64,000 bases of DNA from positions 6,736,776 through 6,800,775 of the forward strand of contig JARUPZ010000010.1 of NCBI GenBank assembly GCA_031213475.1, in the 5' to 3' direction. Made by a program: the position numbers and the translations under genes. This document shows positions 1-13,748 of the stretch, one piece after another; the stretch's first letter is position 1; each line of letters begins with the position of its first letter. The stretch is from Nereocystis luetkeana (lineage: Eukaryota; Sar; Phaeophyceae; Laminariales; Laminariaceae). The notes beneath the pieces are model-generated. The model saw only the letters and a program-made list of their open reading frames with translations, did not search any database and was not told the DNA's origin.

Positions 1-702
1 GGTGATGCCGCACAATTTTGCCTATATACCTGTTATACTGAGCGCCAGAGGGTATCATGTACCTGGCAGCCGCGTGCGTGGGCATCAGTCGACTACGCCG
101 CATGACGATAGCACAACGAAGGCAGCAGTCACAGCCGCTGCAGCTGCCAAGTTGGTCCACTTGCAGACGATGAGGGTGGGTATGGCCGCAGGGCTAGCCG
201 AAGAGCCGGGGTTGGGTGGTTCGGGCATCGCAGGATATGACACAAATGACACACATGATTGTAGAGCGGCGAACGCCACCCCCCATCAAGCCCACGCGCA
301 CTTCCCTCCCACGATCTGACTATGATGACATCACCTGTCGGGTGAGACGCGCCCAACCTACCTCACCCTAGATCACCTTCCCCAAAGTCAAAGAGCTCGG
401 AGGCGTGCTGATCCGTCGTACACAAAGCTTCCTAGTTTTATAAGAACCAAAAACATTGGTTCGCTGGCATTTCGGTCTATTTTTTGAACCGACGTCCAAG
501 TTATCTCTCGAGGGAATAGCACTATCGGGCGGCGAAATAACATGCTACCAGGAAACGACATTAATTATTCGCATTCGCATTTCACGCTCGTACTCATTGG
601 TCGAAGGTAAGGCAAGGCAAGGCAAGGCAAGGCAAGGCAACACGGAAAAAACAGAAAAAAAACTTCATATATACGCAAGACAAGCAATAAAAAATGACTC
701 AC

Positions 703-841
703 GTGGTCTCGGTCACAGTCCGGTCGTAGAAACGACATGAGCTGCGTCCAGTCTTCCCTGCCGACGGTGCCTTCTGGCTGCTTCAGCAAGAGGTACGCTC
801 GGGTTAGGGCTAGCTTACGCTGCTCCTTCACCCAGTTGTAG
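703..841 (-). CDS. Gene B exon: S6-to-linker helix and first EF-hand-like unit
   Basis: The acceptor is TGTCAG and the donor CAC|GTGAGT, giving one base plus 46 codons. The exon encodes KEQRKLALTRAYLLL followed by a G-x-V turn and a W..LMSFLRPDCDRDH segment. It is about 80% identical to the gene A exon at 62211-62349, with the same length and phase. The next exon (gene A equivalent 61896-62027) was not found to its left, so gene B continues outside the window. Confidence 0.75.
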
Positions 842-3800
842 CTGACAGTATTGTCATGGTTTTGGGAAGGAAGGAGGGGGGGGCGGGGGCAAGGGATGGC
901 ACAGCAAAACCGAGCCAGACGAACAAAAACAGAGGGCAGCGAGAGGGTTATACGAGGGAGACGGGAAGAGAAACAGCAACAGAGAGTAAGCGAGAGTCAG
1001 AGAGAGCGAGAGAGGAAAATGAGATCGAGGGATAGTAGGTGGCATCCACGGATCGCCAAAGACAGAGACAGGGCCCAACACCTCTCGGCGCTCCGCACTT
1101 GGTGCTAGAGACGTTGTCTGCCTGGTCGGTGAAAACCAGGCGTACTCCGTGCCGGCTTTGCAGGGATGCGAGGGTCTATAGTCATACGACCACGGCCATG
1201 CATGACATGAGTACACTCCTCTTTCGTAGGTAGGAACGGTGCTCCGTGTCGAAAGGGGTGCGTGGTCAATGGTCAAATGACTAAGGTAAGCAACAAATAA
1301 GTACCCCCCCCCTTGGTCATACGACTACGGCCATGCATGATAATGAGTACATCCCCCCTCCCCCGTCTCGAAAGGGATGCGCGGTCAATGGTCAAATGAC
1401 TAAGGCAAGCAACAAATGAGTACGCCCCCCCTCCGCCCCTCCTCGACAACACGCCACAACTAAACCCCCTCTACTCCCCCCTAACCCCTCCACCCCCCCG
1501 CAAACCGAATGAAAAAAAACTTGCGATACCACAAAACCGCGTTAACCCTACCATTCACGCGCCGGGAAGATCACGATCGACAGTAGATCATCAACAGATA
1601 GATCATGATCTAGATACTTACCTGCCGTTATGAGATGTCGTGCAGGATCTGTATCTTACCAGTACAGATCTAACCCAGGAAGCATGCCCTTCATGCAGGT
1701 GATACGGCTCCCCAACCCACAGTACGGGGGCTACTGCACATCCTACAGACTACAGGTAACTAATTCAGCTGCCCTGAATAAAAGACCAAGATCATCAAGT
1801 GGAAATCGACGGTCTGTCCAATGTGTGCCATTCGTGGTGTGCAGCAAAATAAAAATCTAAACACAATTCTCCGAGCGATATGCCCCAAACAAAACGTGGG
1901 CTAAGTTCTAAGCCACGCTGCACAACCCATTTGGGACTCAGGTACACGACTCCGCTCAGAAATTCAAGGAGCTTTAAGACATTAATATGAAGACGAAGCG
2001 GTCCTTGTATTTACGCCCAGTGTGGTAGCTACCCAAAAACACACAACGCGCCGTAAAACATTCAGGGCTGTTATCACGCGTAGGGTCAATCTTCGCGAGT
2101 CAGATAGGGTCGGGTCGGGCCGGGTCGAGTAAGGGTGGCCCCACCCGGTCCGTGAAAGTTCAAACACCTCCCGATCCGACCCGACCAGACCCGACCCGAC
2201 CGAACCCGACCCGACCTGATCTGACCCTACCCGTGAGATGTGGAAAAGTTTTCGATCCAAACCGCGGGTCGGGTCGTGACCGTGAAGAGCCCTGGCACTA
2301 TCCACCGCCTGGGAAGAGCTGCCAGCACTACAAGTATCATCACGATAGACGGGTGTCGTACTATATGCAACATCTCTCCCTACGTTGAAACTTCGGACAC
2401 AAACCTTCCTCCCCAGCACCCGAGGCTGCTGCTACTTCGCGTGGAAGATGCTCTACACACGTGTTCGTCGCTTTTCTCTCAGACATTTTTTTCTCTAGAA
2501 ACTTGAAACTTCGGAAGGGCTTGATTCAGTGGGTGGGTGGACTCGCCTTTCTCTCGATTGGTACTGGAAGTTGCGGTTGGCCACGGCGGGCACTAGTGCG
2601 CCCATGAAGATGACCATGATCACCCCGTACGATAGCCCCAACACTTGAATCCCCTGCCATGATGAATGGGGGTCAAGCGGCCAGTGCAATGGGAGTCAAA
2701 ACGGGTTCCATTGGAGACAACTATAGCAGCTGTCAGATAGCGTGGCGGTATAAATAGTAGTGGTGGTTTCGTTGTTGGTATTGTTGGTCGGTGGTGGTTT
2801 GTAGTCGTAGTGATGGTGGTGGCGGTTGTTGGTGTTGTTGGTGTTGGTGTTGATGTTGATAGTGGTGATGATTAGTGGTGACGGTGTTAGTGATGTGGTG
2901 TTGGTATTACGGGGGGGGCATATTAAATAGGGCCTACGTTACACACAAAAAATTACATATTTAGCTCTTTTTACTAACAACATTTGGTCCTATTTACTAT
3001 GGTCCCCCATAATAGTGGTAGTGGTGGCCAGCGGTGGTGATGTTGGTGTTGGTGTTGGCTAGCTGTGACGATAGTGGTGTGATGGTGTTGGTGGTGATGT
3101 GGTGGTGGTGGGTAGTGGTGATGCGAAGGTGGTGGTGGTGGTGGTGGTTGGTGGTGGAGGTGGTGGTGGTAGCGGTGGCGATGGTATTTAGTGGTGGTGT
3201 TGGTGTTGGTAGCTAGTAGCAGTGCTGGCGTTGGTGGTATGGTTCGTGGTTTTGGTACTGGCGATCAATGGTGGCGGTGTTAGTGGGTCGTGATTGCGGT
3301 GAGGTTGGTGGTGAGGTTGGTGTTGTTGTCGTTGTCTTATGTTCGCGGTGTTGGCGTTGGCGTTGGTGGTATACGAGTTGGTGTTGAACCCCGCCTCCTT
3401 ATCCCTCCTCCCTCCCAATCACCTTCTTATCTCATCTCCCCTCCATCCGCCTTTTGCTCCTCCCCCCACCGTCGATGCCATTGGACGACTCGAGTGCCAA
3501 CATTCTCCAAAACCTCCCACTCGGTAAAAAATCTTCCGACGTCGCTAGAAACCAATCGAATGCTACAAAATCGTTCTTCGACACCCCTCGATCCCCCTGA
3601 AATCGCGACAATTGCGACGCAGGGCCATAGGCCGAAGAACTAAAGTCGTACAGTCGCAAATTAAAGCCCTCTTCGGAACGTCACATAGAAAAAAAAACAG
3701 AAAAAAAATCTATCACGTACGTATGGCGGACACAGCATCTGCCATCATAAACGTACAAAGCACATAGCCCCAGCTCCCGGGGACACGTACGGCGTGTATC

Positions 3801-6800
3801 CGAACTGCCACGTACAAGGAGCTGCATGTACCACACGCGCGCAGCATGGCGAGACGCGTGCTATGATAAGAGAAGTAACACGTTGGCCAAACAAAATCTG
3901 AATTCGGGGGCGGTTCCACTATTGAGGAACTACCGCACCGCAGACAGGGGTGGGTAGGACCGTTTTTTAGCGCTCCTTCTCTCTCAACAACGGACGTCAA
4001 GGGTGCTACGAATATCAAGTCGAACATCATACTTCCGGAAGGGCTCTCATCTTCACCAGATCTTTCACGAAAACAACTATTTTGCTCGGTATTAGTATCG
4101 GCAACCTTAACCTTCCCGTTCTGGAAAAATCGGAGCTCTGAAAGACGATCACACTCACCCTTGTCCCTTGTCCCCTGTGCCCGCTCAACGTTCTCTGCGG
4201 TAGTCATTAGTGATAGCCGAGGTGGCAAGCAAGCAAGCCAAACAACGGACTTGCAGTAGCTTTGTCAAATGCATACACACATACTGTAGTCAAAAAGAGG
4301 CCCGGCGTAGTTGTGCACCTGCTGAAGAAGAAAAAAACGCTCGTAAATTGGCGTTGTCGTTATATCAAGAGAAGCTGTTTTGTCCCAAAAAAAATAAACT
4401 ATAGCAGTGACAGGACTGTAATTTGTCAATGAAACGCATACACGTCTACGTTGTCACCATCGCGCCAGTCAGATACAACGACGCAGAACTCCACAAAAAC
4501 TACGGGACAACCAACTATAATACCCACTGCAGCCAACTCGATAGCGTAGTCGGCGACTTATTATTTATGGTCAGCAAACTAATTTGCCGTTTGTCTGGGT
4601 CGACTATACCTGGGTTCTGAAAGAGTTAAAAGACTTGCCTTTCGTCCACCGTATTTCTGCTCGGTGTCCAGCATGAAAGGTATCGACATGAACATCCTGA
4701 GGAACGTCAAAGCCGACGATCCCGGCTCATCGAAGAGAGGAAGACCGCCCAAGAAACTTGGGTCCTGCCTGTTTTGTTCAACGGGATATAAACGCACAAC
4801 GGGTAAAAAAAAAACGCTTGATCGCCGTCGGTTGGGATATTGTAGTACACGCTTCTTGCACCATAACTCCCAACGGCGGATACAGGATCTACTGCCTCGT
4901 GATCTGTTTGATGTTTGATCTACTCACTCTCAACGGTCATATACGCTTATCTCGATATCAACAGCCCTCTACTCTATCTCAACATCAACACCACTTTTTC
5001 CATGTCCACAGTCGCGCACTCGATGTCAGCAGCCATCTACTCAATATCACCAGTCATTTAATAAATCTCAACAGTCATCTACTCAACATCACCAGTTATC
5101 TAATCAATCTCAACAGTCATCTACTCAACATCACCAGTCATCTAATCAATCTCAACAGTCATCTACTCAGCAGCAGCATTGTTGTCGCTCACACATGATT
5201 GAGCGCATGTGTGCTAGTCATACCCTCGCCCGAGAAGTGCTCCTTTGCTCGAGGAAGACTACTACAAGAGCAGACTATGTTGATGTTGAGATGGAAAAGT
5301 TGATGTTCGGACATAGAGCACAAACTGGGTACAATCAATGACCTGCTCGAGATGCGCAACCTCCAGTCCTAGTTTTGAATTTTACGTCAGCGGTTGTCAT
5401 TTTGTACCACTCCGGCCGGAAATACATTACACCCATCATATACTAACATCAGAGTCCGAACGGGGACTATCCACAAACAGACTGGCACCTCTACTACCTA
5501 CTTACGGCCAGTAGCCCATAGGGTTGTGATCGGGCCGAGCGTACAACACTCACGAAGTCGGTCTTTGGGTGGGGGTATAGAGGCTCCTCTCAGCTGCGGA
5601 AGGAGTCTAAGAAAAAAATTGTGTACCCCTACCGTCTACCTGGTATATAGATATAGCACAGAGCATACGCCCACTGTCACCAAGCCGCGTGCGTCCCACC
5701 AAACACGATGCCCCTCTATCTCCACAAACCCCCAACAAAACCTAACGTTTCTTTACAGTAGTAGCTCCGCACACCTGGCCTAAATTTAGGTGCAACCCTC
5801 TATGTGCACCGCAGCGTGCGTCGCGAATGCGCTCTTGTGTGTTCGCTACTACAGCTGTGAGTCGGCACAACTTCTAGCAGCCAACTATTCACACTGCTAT
5901 TTGTCGGACTAGTATATAGTCGTTTTCTGGAGGTGCCGACAATCCGACTTAGTATTGGGTTCCACACTTGAAGGAAGGATTGTTGAACGCGTGATGTATG
6001 TATTGTAATTTCCAGGCGGGGTCCCCTCGGTCGAGGAGGCCTGATTTGGCTAGCCTCGCTCGCTAGGCACACGTCGGCAAGTCGTCTAGTCATGATTTGG
6101 TTCCGCCAGACAACTTACCGACTAAAGCCAGTTAGTTGGCTGGCGGCAGCTACCGATTAGTCATTAGTCGTGAAATCCTGCCGACAAGCAGCTCCAGTGG
6201 CTGATTGGCTTATGTTGTACTGCATGCACTCACGGTTCTCCTCGGAATACGACGTAGGCAAGGAAGGCGTAGAAGAAGCCCACGAACGACATCAGGAAAA
6301 ACACCGGAGTCATCCTGTAGGCAACAGCAACAGCAACAGCAACAGCAGAAACAGCAAAAATAGTAGCAGTATCAGCGAGAGCAGTAGCAACAGTACGTTA
6401 GCAACAGCAGCAGCCAAGGGAAAAAGGCGTCACCCACGAACGACATCAGCGAAAACATTAGAGTCATCCTGCAGCGAAAAACAATAGCAGCAACAACAGC
6501 CGTAAAAGCGGATGCGGCAGTAGTAGTCACATGAAAAAAGTATAGTACAACAGATCAACGGGAAATAAGGTACACTTGAAATACAACCTTGCCTTGCCAG
6601 GTACAAGTATACCAGGTACCTGGTATAGATTAAGGCGAGGCAAGGCAAAGCAGAGCGAAATAAAAAAGGAGAAACGCAGCAAACAGACGTCAAAATAATG
6701 AGAGAAAAGGGGGGGTACGAAGAGAGAAGAAAGAACGGGAAGAGCAAAGGGGGAGGGGGGGTCATGTACCTGGTATGGCCGTAGTCGTATTGGGGGGGGC

Positions 6801-9800
6801 GGAGGGGGTCATTGTCATGTATGGCCGTAGTCGTACCCTCAATGCCCGCACAGAGCAAGTGGGGTTTTCACCGGCCAGGCAGACATTGCTTGATCTGAGC
6901 GCGAGCCACCGAGAGGTATTTTGGGCGAATCGCATGGAGAGTGAAGGAGGGGGGGGGGGGGGGGGTGCTCTCTCTCTCTTCCCTTACCTAGGGAGCACCC
7001 TGATCATGCCGCCCACAAAGTGCTTAAGGTACGTCCGCCGGCTGATGAACAGGAAAGGCAGAGTTACGCGGCTCCACCTGAGACGAAAAAAAAAAGAAAC
7101 AGAAATAGATTCTTAAGTAATAAGAATAATAATAATAGTAATAACAACAACAACAACAATAACATCAACAACAACAACAACAACAACACAGAGTAAAAGT
7201 AACATCACCCCACCACGCAGAATTTTGCAAAGGTGAACAGCATACGGTATCGGCCCTCTCGCAAGCAGCCTGAAATGAGAAGCTAGGGCAACATCCCTAC
7301 TCTGCCCCGGGCGAGAAGGGGGCACCCAAAAGGCTTCTGACAAAATCCTTCATACACGGCCAGCGTCAAGGGTATAAATACTGTCATATTAAATGAAAAA
7401 AAAACACCTGGTAGGGCTTAGGGCCGGCCCGTCCGCCCCACGGACGGAGGGGGCATAATTTAGAACCAATATATCACATTCAAAAGTCTACCTGGTATAA
7501 CGTAGGCTCTGCTGCTTGCGGTGCTCTACATCGCTCTCGCACAAGGTGTGCTATTCCACACTAAATCCGAGGAAAACCTCTTCGAAGAATCGGTCGGACA
7601 TCCTAGATCAGTATAATCTACAGCCGTAGGCTATATTTCTTAAAGCCTGTTTTCTCACGAGGGCCGACAGTGCTGTAGAGCTACGTATCATTTTAGTCAT
7701 GCATGTCCAACGATAATCGAAATCGATACGATATACCGATTGCCGCATTTTCTACCTGTCCTACCGTGTACCGTGCCGTACCGTATACCGCATCGCATAC
7801 CGTATCGTATACCGTGCGGTTTTCCGTACGTGCTTACCTTTACTGTATCTTCGACAATACCGTTTACCGTATCGTTTACCGTACCGTTCACCGTACAGTT
7901 GAACCTATCTTGTACCGTGTACCCTACCGTTTTACCGTTTACAGTAGCGTTTACCGTATATTTGAGCGCACCGTCTACCGTATCGTACAAACTCCACCCT
8001 CGACATGTCGGCCTCTTTCATCGCCCGGGACGATTTCACCACAACGTTCAAAATACTAATGCATACCTGTGCCACGTGATCCGGAAGACGTAGTGCGCGA
8101 AGATGTTAGATATCAGCCCCAGCCCCAGGAGAAACACCATGCACGTCCGCGCCAGCTGCCACGGTGGTATCTTGGACGCGAAACGCCTCTCAGGTTTGGC
8201 GCTAGCACCGTTGCCCCCTCGTCGACCAGAAGCATCTATGCGCTCGCACGTGCTACTGTTATGTCCGGAGGGGGATGGGGGGGGGGGGATAGGGGGGCGG
8301 GGGGGAGGGGACAGGGGTAGGGGGCGGGGAGGGCAAGGGGAGGAGATGGGAGGGGGAGGGGGAGGTGAGGGGGTGGCCGCTACTATAGGAGTATAAAAAT
8401 GCAGGGAAGGCATGGATGTTACCTGGCATACCTCTAGAGCCTGCCATGGTACAAAAATGCATCCCCTAAGGGATGCGAGGGTCTATGGCCATAATGCTAC
8501 GGTCATGCATGACACTGAGTGCACCACTCTCAAACCACAGGTTGCTGCGAGCGTACTGTAAGAGTTTGATACAGCCAGGGAACGCCTTTTGAATACCCTG
8601 AGAGTTTGGTTGGTCTGGCTTGGTACTATATACCATAAAAAAACACATCACCCTCCCCCCCTCCCCCTCTTGTTATTCCTCATCTTACCTCGAGAACTCG
8701 ACCTGGTACAAAAACTATCCCCTGCCCCCCCCCCCCCCCCCCCCCCCCGCTCGTAGTCATGCCATATATTACCTCGAGAACCTGACTTGGTACAAAACAT
8801 ACATCCCCTGCCCCCCTCCCCTCCTTATACGCCACATCTTACCTCGAGAGCCAGACTTGGTAAAAAACGCATCCCCTAGCCCACCCCCTAAAACCATCAG
8901 CCGCTTCTATAGGATTTTTACACAGCGCCGAAGGCATGTTTTATATATAAAGAGCATTGCCTGGCACAAAACGCCTCTTACACCCCCCCCCAAAGCACCA
9001 GTGGGAATGATCGTATCACGTAGTGCTTATGGTAAGGGTAAGGCGCCCAAGAGGAAGTTACACAGTACTCCCCTTGCTGTCTCTGGAAGCGCCTACACCG
9101 GAAATTAAATCAACTCATTGAAGCTGCCATCCATATGCAAGTCCTCCTCAAACCTCAAAAGCGGTTCTTAGTAGGACGTAGCTCGCCCTTCATGCGACTC
9201 GCCGGACACCTTACGGTGCTTCGCGCTTGGTGCAAGCAATGTCTGCCTGGTCGGTGAAAACCCGACATGCTCCGTCCCGGCATTGTAGGGATGCGAGGGT
9301 CTATGGTCATACGACTACAGCCATGCATGAGATAGAGTACATATCTCCTATCGAGTACACCCCCCCCCCAAAAAAAAAGGCCGTACGACTAAGGCTATGC
9401 ACGATATCGAGTACCCCCGCCGCCCCCGCCCAACAAAAAAAACGGGTCTACTACAAGCCATGTTTTGGATACCTCCGAGGGCCTGACTTGGTTCAAAAGA
9501 TGCTGCATATTCCCTGTTCGCGTGCTTCGGCCCGCCATTGCAGGGATGCGAGGGTCGACGGTCATACGACTACGGCCATGCATGATACTGAGTACACATC
9601 CCCTCCTTTCTGTCATGCCATACATTACCTCGAGAGCCTGACTCGGTCCAAAAAAGGCATCCCCTCCCCCTCCCCCCGCCCGCCCCGGGATAGAGGTGTC
9701 TCTATTGATAGTTGGAGCAGGAACGGTGCACCGTCTCAGAAAGCTATGCGTGGTCAATGGTCAAATGACTAAGGCAAGCAACAAAGGAGCACGCCCCCCC

Positions 9801-12800
9801 CCACCCTTGGTTAAAAAACACGCCTCCTGACCCCCCCCCCCTCTCCCTTTCTCTCTCGCTCTCTCCTTGCCATCCGTTATCTTACCTCGAAAGCCTGACT
9901 TGATATAGGTCGTAGGAGTAGAAAAGGCACATCGCGCACTCCAGCCACATAGACCCCAGCTGGGTTGGTCGCCACCCTGATCGGGTATCGGTGCGGCGTG
10001 GGTGCGTGCGCGCGTATGTGGGGGAGGGTGTACTCGATATCATGCATGGGCGTAGTGGTGTGATCATACACCCTCGCATCCCCACAATGCCGGGACGGAG
10101 CACGTCGGGTTTTTGTCGACCAGGCAGACATTGACTGCTTGCACCAAGCGCGAGGCGCCTTTATGTGTTCGGCGAAGTCGCATGGAGGGTGAGCTGCATC
10201 CTACTGACTGCGTGGTAGAAGTGTACCCCGGCGAGTACCCGCCACAAACGGGTACCATATGACACTCGGATACTTGTGAAAGCGAAACCCGAACCCGTCG
10301 CGGGTAACCCGGATTTTCAGACGAAATCAGTCGTGTTCAACGAGTACTCGGGTAAAAACCCGGGTACTCGAACAACCCGTTTTCGTTTACGGTCATCGAG
10401 GGGTATTACAGGGCAGCCGGGGTAGGGGAGGCAAGTAGACAGCCTTCACACCTTCGACAGATCATCTACAGATCGTCTACAGATCGTTTACAGATCATCT
10501 ACAGATCATTCCCACTTCATGGCCTAGATATTTCAAGGGGAATATATTCCTGATCTGTGTGATCTAGCTCATGTTGCAGGGTGGGACCCGTATAATCTGC
10601 ATAGTCTAGCACGCGTTTACTGGGTTGGATCTGTACTACAACAGATCCTGCACAACCAATCACAACGGCAGCTGAGGACCTATACGATCTATCTGTAGAC
10701 AGATAGACCATGATCTGTCCCAGGTGTGAAAGCTCAGCGTCCTACGAATACTATTCACACGCACCAGTGCAGAAAAGGCACGTACTACACATTATTAGAC
10801 TTAGCAAGGGACCAGAGCATACAAAACGGCCGACCTATAGTATCTATTTATTGTGGTGTTGATGGTTCTCTCATTTCAATCACTGAGTTTTTTTTTCCGC
10901 CGGAAATTCGCCGGAAACATCTCTTCACAACAGGTGAGAGGAAGGAGGCTTTTAACCCTTTTAGGACCGCAGTCCCGTTGTGGGGACAAACTACTCGGAA
11001 TTTGACTAGTTTGTTCCCAAAACGGAACTGCTGTACTAAAAGGATCAAAAGGGCAAAAAGGACAAACAATCGACGACTACAACATTGGTTCTCGGCCACA
11101 TGTATAAAAACAGGGCTGCAGAGTTGGGAAAATGTCGAGGCATAAAAACGCAGCGCCTGATATACTGTAGAGTACATATCAGACGTGTTCTACGATAGAG
11201 GTAGCACACTTCCGCTATGTTTTTTCTGCATGACGGGGTTCCTTAACCCAAAATCGTCGTATTGCCAACCTTGTTCGGAAAATGACGTTTTTGTTTACTT
11301 GAGCCACGGTATTAGTCATCGGGATGCAATTTGGGTTTTTGCTGAAGTCAGTTTTCGGGTGAGGTATGGAGCTCCTTACGCGAGCAGCCTCAGCAAGTTT
11401 ATGGTGAACCTCTATCGTCGAATGCCTCATCATATAAAGTACCAAAGGGGCAGCACCACACGAGCATCGAATCATGCTTCTTTCTACGGCTTGGCCCAGC
11501 TCGGGCAAAATGGATTCTATGTAAGCATCAAAACCAACACTATCTGCACGGCTATCTCACAGCAGTATCTGCTGTAGTAGCTAGCTTATAGTAGCATAAC
11601 TATTTACAAAATGTGACGAATCGTCGTTTTTTAGCGTTCTTTAGGGATGAGGGTTAGCCAGGGGTTTTTGTTGTCTGAACTTCACGGCTACCTATTACGG
11701 GGGACCATAGTAAATAGGACCAAATATTGTTGGGAAAAATAGCGAAATACATAGGTTGTGTGTATACCGCAGGTCCTATTTATTATGATCCTGCGTGATA
11801 GTAGCTGGATGTGACCGAGTAGAGCCGTGCTACATATGCAATGTAACAGGGGTAGTGTAGCACCTTTTTGCCCTATGAGGCAACAATTGTGACTGACTAT
11901 TAGTATCTTCCTCAACTGAGGACCTTCCATGGCACCCGGTAAGGCATTGCCTTTACAAGGCATCAAGGCTTTTGAGGCATGCCTTATCGTTGGAATATCA
12001 TGTCTATTTCACAGTATTACTACACGAAGTAAGAAGTACCTGGCAGCCTTAGAGCTTAGAGCTCATGGGATTGGACATCGGGCTTGGCTTCCAATAGTTT
12101 GGTACATAATTTTGTTAAAATAAAAAAATAAAAACAGCTGTGAGATCGAGAATTTCGTCGAAACTCATCTTGGCAATATGTGTGTGGCACGATCAATCGC
12201 TTACGATCGCGCGTGCGACGCGTTTTCTATGGCCTCATGCAGGGTATACAGTCCACATACGAGGAAGACAAAATACGAAGCTGCAGAGTTCAAGGACTCA
12301 TACGAGGGTGTCACGCGCACCGCGGGTGTGTATGGACTCGTGCAGCACACACCCCGTACATGACAAAACACAAAATCTGCTCCACTAAGAAGCGGCAGAA
12401 TTCAGGGACTGAGCGTGTGTGTGTCTATATTCGGAAATTAACGTTCCGAGGTTGGGGGTACCTTGCCACCAGTAGACAAAGTTCCTCGCCTGAGGAATCC
12501 CAGAACGGTGCCAGGTACCAGGTGGGTGTTATCCCCACCGTAACACACGTCAGTTATAACCCTTTTAGGACTGCAGTCCCGTTTTGGGGGCAACCCAGTC
12601 AAATTCTGACTAGTTTTGTCCCCAAAAACGGGACTGACTGCAGTCCCATCAGTAGCAGGTTTTAACCGTTTCAGTCCTGCGCTGCGCAGAAACATATATT
12701 TGGCTCATAACTCCCGATTCTTAACTCCCGAGCGATTTATTTGTCCCGAAAAAACGGAAGCGCGGGTCAAAAAAAGGGGTCAAATTAAGCCGACCGACTG

Positions 12801-13700
12801 ACTCACTGCAACTATATCTCAAGAAGTAACAGAAGTCGAGCTACAGCAGTATGCAAAAGCGCCAGTCGGAAACCAAAGGCGCCGAACTCCGCACATCAGA
12901 ATGAGACCTATTTGAGAGGGACCATGGTAGTCAGGACCCATCATACACACAAAAACCTATACATTCTGGCATTTTTAATAGGCATGTTTGGTCGTCATTA
13001 CTATTTTCTGGCGTGGGACCATGGTAGTCAGGACCCATCATACACACAAAAACCTATACATTCTGGCATTTTTAATAGGCATGTTTGGTCGTCATTACTA
13101 TTTTCTGGCGTGACAGCCAACTTGATAACTTGATAGTCGATTGTTGATTTGTAGGCGTTTTTGTTTTTATGTATTTATCCTCCGGCGGACCGACTTAAAA
13201 AGGTAAACCTCACCGCACTTCCACATATGAAATCAACCTTGTACCAGGTGTCACACCAAGCTTGCAGACCCGATTTTCGAGGAAGTTTCCGATCTCACAG
13301 CTTGACTGTTTTTTTTTAGTTTCAGAATAAATACGTATCGTGTGCCAATGTAAACCCGCCACTCCCGTTGCTGCTGCTGCTACCCCGGGGAGTCATCTGC
13401 TCCGGGGTGGCGTGGGTTTGTTGTTGTTGTTGATGTTATCCTCACATTAACATGTGCCCAGAAGCCTCAATCTAAGTCGAGGAGTCCGTGGTCACACAAA
13501 GGTGCTGTATCCCTATCAATCGGAAGATCCGAAAAACCGTTAAAAGAAAAATCGAAATTCGGCTGGGAAGCAACGACGCTTCCGACCTAGAAACACACGG
13601 GACGAAAAAAGGCGCACACAAAATGAGACCAATGTGCAAACTGAACTACCTGGTAAACTTTAGGATCAGCCACCTCACAGCTCTCACAGAGTGACAGAGT

Positions 13701-13748
<48 letters not shown>

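Larger units (their letters stand above)
842..2546. other. Gene B intron: region duplicated near 62.4 kb, SINE-like copy, LINE tails, MITE-3 copy
   Basis: About 842-1080 is purine-rich and closely resembles the intron next to the gene A linker exon (62350-62610). About 1068-1219 is a plus-strand SINE-like copy. LINE-3'-end pieces with C tails follow at about 1230-1310 and 1362-1425. About 1565-1760 is a GATC-rich hairpin (MITE-3). About 2100-2235 is a degenerate GGGTCGGGTC / GACCCGACCC array. No further exon is supported. Confidence 0.5.
2654..4638. other. Gene B intron: GTGGTG/GTTGGT array, MITE-1, unassigned ORF
   Basis: About 2755-3380 is dominated by GGTGGTGTTGGT-type short repeats, interrupted by a MITE-1 copy at 2906-3015. 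About 3700-4230 is ordinary-looking sequence with one unrecognised open frame. No splice-bounded exon is supported. Confidence 0.4.

Noticed and set aside
7697-8093. Overlapping frames made of TVNGTVND or TVYRTV units
   Set aside because: They follow the TACCGT array on both strands and are repeat artefacts.
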